In this document: piece after piece, positions 1 to 8,537 of the stretch | Numbering within the stretch: position 1 is the first letter of the stretch | How the letters are laid out: each line of letters starts with the position of its first letter | DNA from: CAZXDS01 sp964639525 | GTDB taxonomy: Bacteria; Bacteroidota; Ignavibacteria; Ignavibacteriales; Melioribacteraceae | Assembly (NCBI GenBank): GCA_964639525.1 | Contig: CAZXDS010000008.1 | Span: 1-35,402, forward strand | Direction of reading: 5' to 3' | Length of the DNA: 35,402 bases | Translations under genes and position numbers: made by a program | Notes under the pieces: model-generated | What the model was told of the DNA's origin: nothing | The model's database searches: none | What the model saw: the letters and a program-made list of their open reading frames with translations, nothing else

Positions 1-29
1 TGTAACACAGATTATTAATCTGTGTTACA
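1..29. terminator. Perfect 14-bp inverted repeat at the end of the small secreted-protein gene
   Basis: Arms TGTAACACAGATTA (1-14) and TAATCTGTGTTACA (16-29) are perfectly complementary around one base. The repeat overlaps the stop codon (25-27) of the leftward small gene, so it could end transcription or protect the 3' end. The window starts at its first base, so it may be longer. No clear T-run can be seen. The centre resembles those of other palindromes in this window (25792-25810, 31570-31589, 31612-31639), so it may be a dispersed repeat rather than a dedicated terminator. Confidence 0.5.
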
Positions 30-321
30 GAAATTTTGACTCTGAATCGCTGATAAATAATCTTCTTGTTATGGGTAAGGTGTCGGGGTAGATGGCTTGT
101 CTAATTTCACTATCAATTTCAGAATTTGTTTTAAATGGCTTCGGATGGTTTATAACAATTCCACACAGTATTCCGGATGGTTGTTTGTAAATACAGAACG
201 GGTGATTATTCCCCCTATTCAATTGAGCAGATTTACCCCGCTGATTAGAACCTTGGGCATTTAATCTAACTATAAGCAAAAATAAAAACATAAAAAATAT
301 TTTACTTGGATAGATAATCAT
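25..321 (-). CDS. Small putative secreted protein, family not recognised
   Basis: A 98-residue reading frame that I do not recognise. Residues 1-23 look like a signal peptide: a lysine near the start, a long Phe/Leu/Ile/Val core, then Asn-Ala-Gln, the kind of cleavage site common in this bacterial group. The remaining 75 residues are polar, rich in Asn, Ser, Pro and Ile, with two cysteines (in FCIYKQ and GILCGI) that could form a disulfide. The gene lies 107 bases downstream of gpsA on the same strand and its stop codon sits inside a perfect palindrome. No Shine-Dalgarno sequence is visible. The signal peptide is the main argument for its being real; it could be a chance frame or a truncated gene. 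Confidence 0.4.
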   Translation of the reverse strand: MIIYPSKIFFMFLFLLIVRLNAQGSNQRGKSAQLNRGNNHPFCIYKQPSGILCGIVINHPKPFKTNSEIDSEIRQAIYPDTLPITRRLFISDSESKFL

Positions 322-428
322 AATATCTTATGTAATTTTATTTATAGAGAATATTGGAACAATAGGAATACAAAGCAGAATAAATTTACAATATAGAACG
401 ATAATGGGTATTACGTTTTCGTGATAAC

Positions 429-1433
429 TTAAAACTCACTTTCAGCTTTTATGCTGCGTGTCATTAAATCGTAGGTTACTTTTATAGGATCGCGTTCGTC
501 AAAAAGTATTGAATAAACGGCGTTAGCAATTGGTGTATCTACGTGATATTGTGCTGCAAGTTCATGAACTGATTTACAAGTTTCAACACCTTCTGCAACC
601 ATTTCCATTGATTTAAGAATACTTTTAAGTTTTTCCCCTTTCCCCAATTGTTCACCCACAAATCTGTTTCTGCTGTGTTTACTCATGCAAGTAACAATTA
701 AGTCTCCCATTCCTGAAAGTCCGGAAAAAGTTTCAGGACGAGCTCCCATTTCTGTCCCAAGTCTTGAAATTTCTGCAATTCCGCGAGTCATAATTGCAGC
801 TTTCGTATTGTCTCCGAATCCGGCACCATCAATAATGCCGGCGCCAATAGCCATCACGTTTTTAAGAGCTCCGCCAAGTTCCACGCCTCTTAAATCCGTT
901 GAAGAATAAACTCTGAAATAAGCATTATTAAAAGCAGACTGCACAATTTTAGACGTATTTTTATCAAATGAAGCTGAAACAACGGCAGTTGGGACTTTTC
1001 TGCTTACTTCTTCAGCGTGGCTTGGTCCGGAAAGCACTGCAATATGTTCATCTCCAATTCCTTCAAATTCTTCTTTAATAATTTTTGAAACTGTTAAAAG
1101 AGATTCCCGCTCAATTCCTTTAGCTACACTTACAAAAGTTGTATCACGATAATTTAAGTTTTTAAATTTTTGTAATACACTTCTGACAAATTGTGAAGGA
1201 ATGGCGATAACAATTAAATGTTGATTTTGGGTTGCTTCTTCCAATGAGTGAGTAATATTGATTTCAGTAGGAATTTTAATTCCAGGAAGGTAAATTTTAT
1301 TTTCGTGAGTTTTATTCAGTATTCGTGCATCGTGTCGTTTGTATTCCCATAGCGTAACTTCCTGCCCGTTATGGAAAAGAAGAATGGCAAGAGTAGTTCC
1401 AAAACTTCCGGCTCCGAGAACAGAAACTCTCAT
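429..1433 (-). CDS. gpsA: Glycerol-3-phosphate dehydrogenase [NAD(P)+]
   Basis: Cytoplasmic enzyme that reduces dihydroxyacetone phosphate to sn-glycerol 3-phosphate, the backbone for phospholipids. The 334 residues match the usual family length. The nucleotide-binding GxGxxG is at residues 7-12 (GAGSFG). The catalytic-domain signature GGALKNVMAIGAG carries the conserved catalytic Lys at about 191, followed by the conserved GDNTKAA stretch at about 207-213. The ATG (1431-1433) overlaps the stop of plsY by four bases (ATGA), so the two are probably translationally coupled. That fits their chemistry: GpsA makes the acceptor that PlsY acylates. Nothing is unusual in the sequence. Confidence 0.97.
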   Translation of the reverse strand: MRVSVLGAGSFGTTLAILLFHNGQEVTLWEYKRHDARILNKTHENKIYLPGIKIPTEINITHSLEEATQNQHLIVIAIPSQFVRSVLQKFKNLNYRDTTFVSVAKGIERESLLTVSKIIKEEFEGIGDEHIAVLSGPSHAEEVSRKVPTAVVSASFDKNTSKIVQSAFNNAYFRVYSSTDLRGVELGGALKNVMAIGAGIIDGAGFGDNTKAAIMTRGIAEISRLGTEMGARPETFSGLSGMGDLIVTCMSKHSRNRFVGEQLGKGEKLKSILKSMEMVAEGVETCKSVHELAAQYHVDTPIANAVYSILFDERDPIKVTYDLMTRSIKAESEF

Positions 1434-2101
1434 TTTTTAACTGATTTTTTTGCAAACGACATTTTACTTTCTTTTCCTGCTATCAATCTATTTAAGTTCG
1501 CTCTGTGTGTATAAAGCACAATTAGAGCAAGTCCGATTACAAATGGTAAAAGCGTGTGGTAACCAATTATATCAACGTTAAAAATATTTTCTCTAACAAT
1601 CATAAAAATTGGAACAGAAACCGCAGCCGATATTGAACCAAGGGAAACGTATTTAGAAAGACCAACTACAATTGCAAAAACAGCAAGACCGAGAAGCATA
1701 TCAAGAGTAACAACGGAAATTAAAACTCCTAAACCTGTTGCAATTCCTTTCCCACCTTTAAATCCGGCAAAAATTGTCCAAATATGCCCCATTACAGCAG
1801 ACACACCGGCAATAATTTGAATAAGAGTAAAATCATCAAATGGTGTTTGATTTGCAAACGGGAAACTCCCAAGATAGAGACGGGAAATTAAAATAACGGC
1901 AATTGCACCTTTTAACGCATCCAGTAAAATTACAAGTAATCCATACTTTTTACCAAGCACACGCATAACATTAGTTCCGCCTGCGTTTCCGCTGCCATGA
2001 CTTTTAATATCAATACCTGCAACTTTTTTGGCAATGATTATACTGTTGGGTATTGAACCAACCAGATAAGATAGTATTACGATTACTAATAAATTTAGCA
2101 T
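1430..2101 (-). CDS. plsY: Acyl-phosphate:glycerol-3-phosphate acyltransferase
   Basis: Inner-membrane acyltransferase that moves an acyl group from acyl-phosphate (made by PlsX, not in this window) to glycerol 3-phosphate, giving lysophosphatidate. At 223 residues it is normal to slightly long. The family's loop motifs are present: SHGSGNAGGTNVMRVLGKK near residue 35, and GHIWTIFAGFKGGKGIATG in the middle with the glycine-rich phosphate-binding loop. Several hydrophobic segments fit the expected multi-pass topology. The C-terminus is basic (KKSVKK). It overlaps gpsA by four bases and lies 60 bases after ispD. Confidence 0.96.
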   Translation of the reverse strand: MLNLLVIVILSYLVGSIPNSIIIAKKVAGIDIKSHGSGNAGGTNVMRVLGKKYGLLVILLDALKGAIAVILISRLYLGSFPFANQTPFDDFTLIQIIAGVSAVMGHIWTIFAGFKGGKGIATGLGVLISVVTLDMLLGLAVFAIVVGLSKYVSLGSISAAVSVPIFMIVRENIFNVDIIGYHTLLPFVIGLALIVLYTHRANLNRLIAGKESKMSFAKKSVKK

Positions 2102-2161
2102 AACTTGTCCCTTTAATTTCTTAAAGTTATATAAATATTGAGTCTATTTCAAACCATTTTT

Positions 2162-2839
2162 CTATGTACTTATAATTCTTCTAAATAGTTCCAAATCTTC
2201 TTTTGTTGTTACTTTAAAATTTAAATTTGAACCTTTAATAATTTTGACATTATATCCTGCATTTTTTACAAGCATAGATTCATCGGTACCAAGAAAATTT
2301 TGTTCATTGGCAATATCAAAAGCTTCCTTTAGAATATAGTATTTAAAAATTTGAGGAGTCTGAACATAAAAAACATTTATGCGATCCAAATAATTATCTA
2401 TAAACTCATTACCATTTATTAAAGTATCTTTTGCCTTAATTGCCGTAACTATACTATCGGCAGTTTTTGAAGAATTTAAAGCTGTTATCAATAATTCTTT
2501 TGAAAGCAAAGGGCGTACTGCATCGTGAACAACCATTGTATCGTTACTAAGTGGTGAAATTGAAGAAAGGGCATTGAAGACAGAGTTTTGTCTTGTATTT
2601 CCCCCTTCAATTATTTTTGTTACTTTATTAAAATTAAATGTTTCAACAATATTTTCAAGCAATTCAAAGTATTTTGTCTGTATAGAAATAATAATTTCAT
2701 CAATTTCATCACACTTTTGAAATGTATCCAAAGTATAAGCAATCAGCGGTTTACTGCTGAAATTAATATATTGTTTTGGTGTTGCACTACCGGCACGGAG
2801 ACCTAAGCCTCCAGCCGGTATTATTGCATAAGTTTTCAT
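2162..2839 (-). CDS. ispD: 2-C-methyl-D-erythritol 4-phosphate cytidylyltransferase
   Basis: Third step of the non-mevalonate (MEP) isoprenoid pathway: joins CTP and methylerythritol phosphate to make CDP-methylerythritol. The 225 residues are the usual length. Family landmarks are the N-terminal nucleotide-binding loop PAGGLGLRAGSATPKQY (residues 8-24), VHDAVRPL mid-protein, TPQIF, TDES, and the C-terminal substrate motif ending KVTTKEDL. It shows that the organism uses the MEP route. The gene starts at ATG 2837-2839, 13 bases after the queA stop, so the two are likely co-transcribed. Confidence 0.95.
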   Translation of the reverse strand: MKTYAIIPAGGLGLRAGSATPKQYINFSSKPLIAYTLDTFQKCDEIDEIIISIQTKYFELLENIVETFNFNKVTKIIEGGNTRQNSVFNALSSISPLSNDTMVVHDAVRPLLSKELLITALNSSKTADSIVTAIKAKDTLINGNEFIDNYLDRINVFYVQTPQIFKYYILKEAFDIANEQNFLGTDESMLVKNAGYNVKIIKGSNLNFKVTTKEDLELFRRIIST

Positions 2840-2852
2840 TTTGCATTTAAGT

Positions 2853-3890
2853 TTATAAAGTTAACATAGCATCGCCATAGCTCAGAAATCGATATTTTTT
2901 CCTTAAAGCTTTTTTATAAATTGCCATTGTTGCATCATAACCTGTAAAGGCAGCAGTTAACATTATAAGTGTTGACTCAGGTTGATGAAAGTTTGTAATG
3001 AGCTTTGTTGCAATATTAAACTCATAGTCAGGAAAAATAAATTTATCAGTCCAACCGAAACCACTTTTAGAAAATCCTTCGGCAGTTACTGAAGTTTCAA
3101 GTGCGCGGGTAGAACTTGTTCCCACAACAAAAATATTTTTCTTCTTCATTTTTGCTTCATTAATCACAGTCGCTGTTTTTTCAGGGACTTCATAATATTC
3201 CGAATCCATCCTGTGTTTTGTAAGATCTTCAACTTCAACAGGTCTGAATGTTCCCAATCCGATATGTAAAATTACAGTAACAATTTTAATTCCTTTTTTC
3301 TTAATTTTTTTCATAAGTTCAGGCGTAAAATGCAGACCGGCAGTTGGAGCAGCAACTGAACCATCGGCTTTTGCAAATACCGTTTGATAATTATTTTTAT
3401 CTTCAGGAACAGCATCCCTTTTAATATATGGAGGAAGCGGTGTTTGCCCTATATTTTCAATTGCTTTGTAAATATCTCCTGAGTTTTCATTAAATCGTAC
3501 TGTTCTTCCGCGTGAAGTCGTGTTATCAATAACTTCACACCAAAGATTATCATTAAAATAAATACGATTACCAATTCTAACTTTTCTAGCCGGATCAACA
3601 ATAACATCCCAAATATTTTCTTCTCTGTTTAATTCCCTGAGAACAAAGACTTCGATTTTTGCATTTGTTCTTTCTTTTTTACCGAAAAGGCGAGCCTGCA
3701 TAACTTTTGTTTGATTCACAACCAGCACATCACCTCGGGACATATAGTCAACTATATCAGAAAAATGCTTGTGCTCCATATTTTTTGTTGCTCTATCATA
3801 GACTAACAATTTAGCACTATCCCGTGGTTCTACAGGGAATTTAGCAATTGCCGTTCTTGGAATATTGTATTTAAACGCTGATAATTTCAT
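2853..3890 (-). CDS. queA: S-adenosylmethionine:tRNA ribosyltransferase-isomerase
   Basis: Transfers and isomerises the ribosyl part of S-adenosylmethionine onto 7-aminomethyl-7-deazaguanine in tRNA, giving epoxyqueuosine, the penultimate queuosine step. The frame can be extended to 3923, but I start at the ATG at 3888-3890: the protein then begins MKLSAFKYN, close to the family's usual N-terminus, and AGAGGA lies just upstream (3894-3899). Family motifs include RDSAKLLVYDR, VVNQTKVMQARLFG, VAAPTAGLHFTPELM, LHIGLGTFRPV, GTSSTRALE and TNFHQPESTLIMLTAAF. The protein is then 345 residues, as expected. It sits 13 bases upstream of ispD, to which it has no functional link. Confidence 0.96.
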   Translation of the reverse strand: MKLSAFKYNIPRTAIAKFPVEPRDSAKLLVYDRATKNMEHKHFSDIVDYMSRGDVLVVNQTKVMQARLFGKKERTNAKIEVFVLRELNREENIWDVIVDPARKVRIGNRIYFNDNLWCEVIDNTTSRGRTVRFNENSGDIYKAIENIGQTPLPPYIKRDAVPEDKNNYQTVFAKADGSVAAPTAGLHFTPELMKKIKKKGIKIVTVILHIGLGTFRPVEVEDLTKHRMDSEYYEVPEKTATVINEAKMKKKNIFVVGTSSTRALETSVTAEGFSKSGFGWTDKFIFPDYEFNIATKLITNFHQPESTLIMLTAAFTGYDATMAIYKKALRKKYRFLSYGDAMLTL

Positions 3891-3973
3891 ATTTCCTCTT
3901 ACTTCTTTTTGTAAGCCAAACAATTCTAATTCTCAAAAATCAATTCAGCTTATTAATTATTAAAAATATGAAC

Positions 3974-4031
3974 AAGGAATAACGACTCTTAACTATGGAT
4001 ATTTCTCCAAATATTAAAATCGAAATTCCTT
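3974..4031. repeat. Nested inverted repeat between ppdK and queA
   Basis: An imperfect inverted repeat (AAGGAATAACGA at 3974-3985 against TCGAAATTCCTT at 4020-4031, 9 of 12 positions paired) encloses a perfect six-base AT stem (ATATTT 3999-4004, AAATAT 4009-4014). It occupies the 166-base gap after the ppdK stop, where a terminator could be, but it has no T-run and its inner stem is weak. Its function is uncertain. Confidence 0.3.
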
Positions 4032-4056
4032 ATTCGATAAAATTGAGACATAAAAT

Positions 4057-6786
4057 TTATTTTTTATCTCTTAGTGCTGCTCTTGCAGCCGCGAGTCTTG
4101 CAATTGGCACCCGGAAAGGTGAACAACTAACATAGTTCAAACCTGTTCTGTGACAAAACTCAACTGATTCAGGTTCGCCGCCGTGTTCTCCGCAAATTCC
4201 TACTTTAAGTTTAGGACGCACCGAACGACCTTTTGTTGTTCCCATTTCAACCAACTGACCAACTCCGTTTTGATCTAAACTTTCAAATGGATCACGAGGA
4301 ATAATTTCTTTATCCACATACATTGGAAGAAATTTACCTGCATCGTCGCGAGAAAGACCGAATGTTGTTTGTGTTAAGTCGTTTGTTCCGAAGCTAAAGA
4401 ACTCGGCAACTTCAGCAATTTTATCAGCAGTTAAGGCAGCTCTTGGCAACTCAATCATTGTTCCAACAAGGTAATTAACGCGTTTGCCTTTAGCTTTGAA
4501 AACTTTTTCAGCAGTTTCTCTAACAATGGCTGCCTGAAGTTTCAATTCATTTACATGACTGACAAGTGGAATCATAATTTCCGGTTTTACTTTTATTCCT
4601 TTTTTAGCAACTGCAACAGCAGCTTCAAATAAAGCCTGTGCCTGCATTTCTGTTATTTCAGGATAACTTATTCCAAGACGGCATCCTCTAAAACCAAGCA
4701 TTGGATTAAATTCGTGTAATGCTTCAATTTTTTCTTTTATTCTTTTTGCAGGAATATTGATAATTTTTGCAAGTTCATTTATTTCTTTATCGGTATGAGG
4801 TAAAAACTCGTGTAATGGCGGATCGAGAGTTCTTACTGTAACAGGACGTCCGTTCATTACTTTGAAAATACCTGTAAAGTCTTTCCTCTGAAGAGGGAGT
4901 AGTTTTTTTAATGCCTTTTTTCTTCCGGCAAGATCATCTGCAAGTATCATTTCACGAACTGCATTTATTCTATCGCCTTCAAAAAACATGTGCTCTGTTC
5001 TTGTAAGTCCAATTCCTTCAGCACCAAAAGCAATTGCATTGGCAGCTTGATCAGGTTCGTCGGCATTTGTTCTTACTCCCATTGTGCGTGCTTTATCAGC
5101 CCAATTCATTAAATCTTTGTATGTTTTATAAACATCAGATTTTTTCGGGTCAAGTTCTTTGGTTACCAAAACTTGAATTACTTCAGAAGGTTTAGTTGCA
5201 ATTTTTCCGGCAATAACTTCACCGGTTGAACCGTCAATAGAAATGTAATCACCTTCTTTAACAACGATTTTAGAATTTTCAACTGTCATCGTTCCTTTTT
5301 TGTAATCAATCTGTAAAGCGCCGCAGCCGGCAACACAAACTTTTCCCATTTGACGAGCAACGAGAGCCGCGTGTGAAGTCATTCCGCCTTTTGCCGTTAA
5401 TATTCCTTCGGAAGCGCTCATTCCTTTAATGTCTTCCGGTGAAGTTTCGATTCTCACGAGAATTACTTTATCGCCCTTTGTCCCCATTATCTCAGCATCT
5501 TCGGCTGTAAATGCAACTTTACCCGAAGCAGCTCCTGGACCGGCATTTAATCCTTTTGCAAGGAATTTACCGCTCTTAATCGAATTAGCTTTTTCTTTTA
5601 AGTCGAAAACAGGTCTTAGCAATTGGTTTAACTGTTCAGGTTCAATACGCATTAATGCTTCTTCTTTTGAAATCAATTTTTGGCGAACTTGATCAACGGC
5701 AATTTTGATTGCAGCAAAACCTGTTCTTTTACCAACACGGCATTGAAGCATCCAAAGTTTTCCCTGCTGAATTGTAAATTCAACGTCCATCATATCACGA
5801 TAATGTTTTTCAAGAATGCTGCGAATGTCAATGAGTTCTTTATAAACCTTAGCATTATCATTTTTTAAATTAACAATTGGTAAAGGAGTACGAACACCGG
5901 CGACAACGTCTTCGCCTTGTGCATTAAATAAATATTCTCCGTAAAAAACATTTTCACCGGAAGCAGGATCACGTGTAAAAGCAACGCCTGTGCCCGAATC
6001 TTCGCCCATGTTTCCGTAAACCATAGATACTACACTTACAGCAGTTCCCCATTCACCGGGAATGTTATTTAGTTTACGATAAACAATTGCTCTGTCATTA
6101 TTCCACGAACCGAATACTGCTCCAATTGCACCCCAAAGTTGTTCCATTGGATCTTCCGGGAAATCAGAACCGGTTTTTTCCTTAATTTCAACTTTAAATT
6201 CCGCAACAAGCTCTTTCAGCATTTCGGCTGTAAGCTCAGTATCTTGAACAACCTTATTTGCCTTTTTCTTTCTTTCAATAATTATTTCAAACGGGTCGCG
6301 GTCAAGTTTGTTTTTAGGTTGTAATCCCAGTACAACATCACCATACATTTGAACAAATCTTCTGTAAGAATCATACGCAAATCTTGGGTTATCGGTTTTC
6401 TCAATTAAACCGTGAACTGTAACATCATTTAAACCGAGATTAAGAATTGTATCCATCATTCCGGGCATTGATGCGCGAGCACCACTTCTAACAGAAACAA
6501 GTAATGGATTTTTTTTATCGCCGAATTTAGCACCCATTACTTTTTCAACTTTTTTAAGAGAATCAAGAGCCTGTTTGTTCAGCTCTTTAGGATAAGAATT
6601 TTTGTCTGTATAATATGTACAAACATCAGTAGTAATTGTGAAACCGGCTGGTACGGGTAATCCGATATTTACCATTTCCGCAAGGTTGGCGCCTTTACCA
6701 CCGAGAAGATTTTTCATTTCCGCTTTTCCATCGGCTTTTTTACCGCCGAAAAAATATACGTATTTTGCTTTCTTTTTTTTAGCCAC
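4057..6786 (-). CDS. ppdK: Pyruvate, phosphate dikinase
   Basis: Reversibly converts pyruvate, ATP and phosphate to phosphoenolpyruvate, AMP and diphosphate. It links glycolysis and gluconeogenesis and often serves as the pyrophosphate-linked alternative to pyruvate kinase. The 909 residues are somewhat longer than the roughly 875 typical of the family. The order is the ATP-grasp domain (LLGGKGANLAEM near residue 28; SVRSGARASMPGMMDT), the swivelling phosphohistidine domain (GGMTSHAALVARQMGK, catalytic His about 472) and the C-terminal PEP-binding TIM barrel (GTNDLTQTTFGLSRDD; catalytic Cys about 865 in VGICGEHGGEP). The start is a GTG at 6784-6786 behind a strong GGAGG. The N-terminus is unusually basic (MAKKKKAK). 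Confidence 0.98.
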   Translation of the reverse strand: MAKKKKAKYVYFFGGKKADGKAEMKNLLGGKGANLAEMVNIGLPVPAGFTITTDVCTYYTDKNSYPKELNKQALDSLKKVEKVMGAKFGDKKNPLLVSVRSGARASMPGMMDTILNLGLNDVTVHGLIEKTDNPRFAYDSYRRFVQMYGDVVLGLQPKNKLDRDPFEIIIERKKKANKVVQDTELTAEMLKELVAEFKVEIKEKTGSDFPEDPMEQLWGAIGAVFGSWNNDRAIVYRKLNNIPGEWGTAVSVVSMVYGNMGEDSGTGVAFTRDPASGENVFYGEYLFNAQGEDVVAGVRTPLPIVNLKNDNAKVYKELIDIRSILEKHYRDMMDVEFTIQQGKLWMLQCRVGKRTGFAAIKIAVDQVRQKLISKEEALMRIEPEQLNQLLRPVFDLKEKANSIKSGKFLAKGLNAGPGAASGKVAFTAEDAEIMGTKGDKVILVRIETSPEDIKGMSASEGILTAKGGMTSHAALVARQMGKVCVAGCGALQIDYKKGTMTVENSKIVVKEGDYISIDGSTGEVIAGKIATKPSEVIQVLVTKELDPKKSDVYKTYKDLMNWADKARTMGVRTNADEPDQAANAIAFGAEGIGLTRTEHMFFEGDRINAVREMILADDLAGRKKALKKLLPLQRKDFTGIFKVMNGRPVTVRTLDPPLHEFLPHTDKEINELAKIINIPAKRIKEKIEALHEFNPMLGFRGCRLGISYPEITEMQAQALFEAAVAVAKKGIKVKPEIMIPLVSHVNELKLQAAIVRETAEKVFKAKGKRVNYLVGTMIELPRAALTADKIAEVAEFFSFGTNDLTQTTFGLSRDDAGKFLPMYVDKEIIPRDPFESLDQNGVGQLVEMGTTKGRSVRPKLKVGICGEHGGEPESVEFCHRTGLNYVSCSPFRVPIARLAAARAALRDKK

Positions 6787-6792
6787 GAGTTG

Positions 6793-6797
6793 CCTCC
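6793..6797 (-). promoter_or_regulatory. Strong ribosome binding site (GGAGG) for ppdK
   Basis: GGAGG on the minus strand lies six bases before a GTG codon and fixes that GTG as the ppdK start. It is one of the best Shine-Dalgarno matches in the window, fitting a highly expressed central-metabolism enzyme. Confidence 0.75.
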
Positions 6798-6839
6798 GCT
6801 TTTATTAGTTTATGTTTAATTTAATTTTTATTAGAGATT

Positions 6840-7886
6840 CTATTTAAATAATCTCATAATTCTATTTTCAAATTCATTTTCGTTATCAATTTCCAATTCT
6901 ATTTTTACAAAGTAAATATCAATGTCGTCAAGTTCTTTTGAAAACTCAGAAAGTTTAACAGCATCCTTTTGAGTTGTTAAAACAGAAAACGAATTTGTGC
7001 TGTAAAATTTTTTCCTAATTTTTTCAACTTCTTTTAAATTGTAATCTTTGTGATCAGAAAAAAGAAGTTTATTTGTAAAATCAATTTTATTCATTTCCAG
7101 AACGTGCATAAATGAAAATGGTTTTGCTATTCCTGAAACTATTAAACTCCTCTGTCCGTGAAATTCTGCTACGTCAAATCGCTTATTGTTTTTAACATCG
7201 TAAACTCCGGTAGCGTTGTATTTACCGAAAAATACTTTTTCATCATTGAAATATTTTTTCAATTTACTATGAATTTTTTTTCTCTCAGTGAACTTTTGAT
7301 TAACAATAATAATGTCGGCTCTATCAAGTGACTTGAAAGATTCTCTCATTATTCCCGTAGGCAGAGAAAATTGATCCAATTTTCCAATTTTGTTCAAAAA
7401 CCTTTGGTCAACCATCACAATATCACAATCCCTTTTAATCCAGCGATGCTGAAAAGCATCGTCTAACACAAGTGTATCAATATTTGTCAGGTTAATTAAC
7501 TGTCTCGCTCCTTTTACTCTATTTTCGCAAGCGGCTGTCGGAATATGTAGTTCCTTGGCAGTAAGATACAATTCATCTCCTGCTGAACTAACATCGCTAA
7601 TCAATCCGTCTTTATCAGAAACAAGCAGGAATCCTTTGGAATTTCTGCGATAGCCTCGACTTAAAACTCCGACATTTTTCCCTTTGGATTTTAGCAATTT
7701 TGAAATGAATAAAACTGCAGGAGTTTTTCCCGAACCGCCGACTGTTAAATTACCAACGGAAATTACTTTTGCATCAACAGTTGTTGATTTGAAAACAGAT
7801 TTGTCAAAGAACATATTACGCACATGAATTACCGCAGCATAAATAAATGATGCAGGAATTAAAATTATTCTTAAAATTGTCAGCAT
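6840..7886 (-). CDS. lpxK: Tetraacyldisaccharide 4'-kinase (lipid A)
   Basis: Phosphorylates the 4' position of the lipid A disaccharide-1-phosphate to form lipid IVA at the cytoplasmic face of the inner membrane. The 348 residues are normal. Residues 1-24 form an N-terminal hydrophobic helix, the membrane anchor. The P-loop is SVGNLTVGGSGKTP (about 43-56), followed by VLSRGYRR and LDDAFQHR, all signature stretches of this family. The gene overlaps the preceding DUF374 acyltransferase by seven bases (7880-7886), and lpxB lies just before that, making a lipid A cluster. Confidence 0.95.
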   Translation of the reverse strand: MLTILRIILIPASFIYAAVIHVRNMFFDKSVFKSTTVDAKVISVGNLTVGGSGKTPAVLFISKLLKSKGKNVGVLSRGYRRNSKGFLLVSDKDGLISDVSSAGDELYLTAKELHIPTAACENRVKGARQLINLTNIDTLVLDDAFQHRWIKRDCDIVMVDQRFLNKIGKLDQFSLPTGIMRESFKSLDRADIIIVNQKFTERKKIHSKLKKYFNDEKVFFGKYNATGVYDVKNNKRFDVAEFHGQRSLIVSGIAKPFSFMHVLEMNKIDFTNKLLFSDHKDYNLKEVEKIRKKFYSTNSFSVLTTQKDAVKLSEFSKELDDIDIYFVKIELEIDNENEFENRIMRLFK

Positions 7887-8536
7887 AACTTTTCAGCTTC
7901 GCTATTTAGCAAATTTAATCGCGATTCCTGATTTTTTATAACTTCAGAAGTTTCATCAAATGATAAATTTTCATCAATATAAATCAGCTCGGAATATTTT
8001 ACAATCACTTTTGAAAAAGGTTTGGGAATTTGAAAATTATCCCAACTATTTAAAACAAACTTTTTCTTAATGTAAACACCGATAAGCACTAACGGAATAT
8101 TTGTTTTTTTTGCAACAACAACTGCACCTGCTTTCATTTGTTCTTTCGGTCCTGTCGGTCCGTCCGGCGTAATTGCAATTGAATAATTTTGCCGTGCAAG
8201 TTCTATCATATTTTCAAGCGATTCCTTTCCGCCTTTATGGCTTGAACCACGGACAACATTATACTTCCACTTGTTTAGTACTGCTGATAAAATGTCTCCG
8301 TCATTACTTAAACTAACTAATGCACCAAAGTTTTTTTCCCTGTGCAGAAACCAGGGAACAATCATTTTCCCATGCCAAAATGCAAGAACAAAATTACTCT
8401 TGTGCTCATATAATTTTTTTACGGAATCATTATTTAAAATTTCAATTCTTAAAGTTTTACAAAGAACATTAATTATAGTCGGCAGTATTTTTAGTACAGC
8501 TAACTTTAATAATTTATTGTTTTCATTACTACTCAT
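7880..8536 (-). CDS. DUF374-family lysophospholipid acyltransferase-like protein
   Basis: A 218-residue protein of the LPLAT/DUF374 type. Visible family features are AFWHGKMIVPWF (about residue 53, holding the active-site-type His), SLSNDGD, the RGSSHKGG loop, and TPDGPTGPK, which is characteristic of DUF374. Residues near 10-27 are hydrophobic and may sit on the membrane. Placed one base after lpxB and overlapping lpxK, it very probably acts on lipid A, for example as a late acyltransferase replacing LpxL or LpxM, but that role is inferred from position. There is no Kdo transferase gene beside it. Confidence 0.85.
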   Translation of the reverse strand: MSSNENNKLLKLAVLKILPTIINVLCKTLRIEILNNDSVKKLYEHKSNFVLAFWHGKMIVPWFLHREKNFGALVSLSNDGDILSAVLNKWKYNVVRGSSHKGGKESLENMIELARQNYSIAITPDGPTGPKEQMKAGAVVVAKKTNIPLVLIGVYIKKKFVLNSWDNFQIPKPFSKVIVKYSELIYIDENLSFDETSEVIKNQESRLNLLNSEAEKLC

Positions 8537-8537
8537 A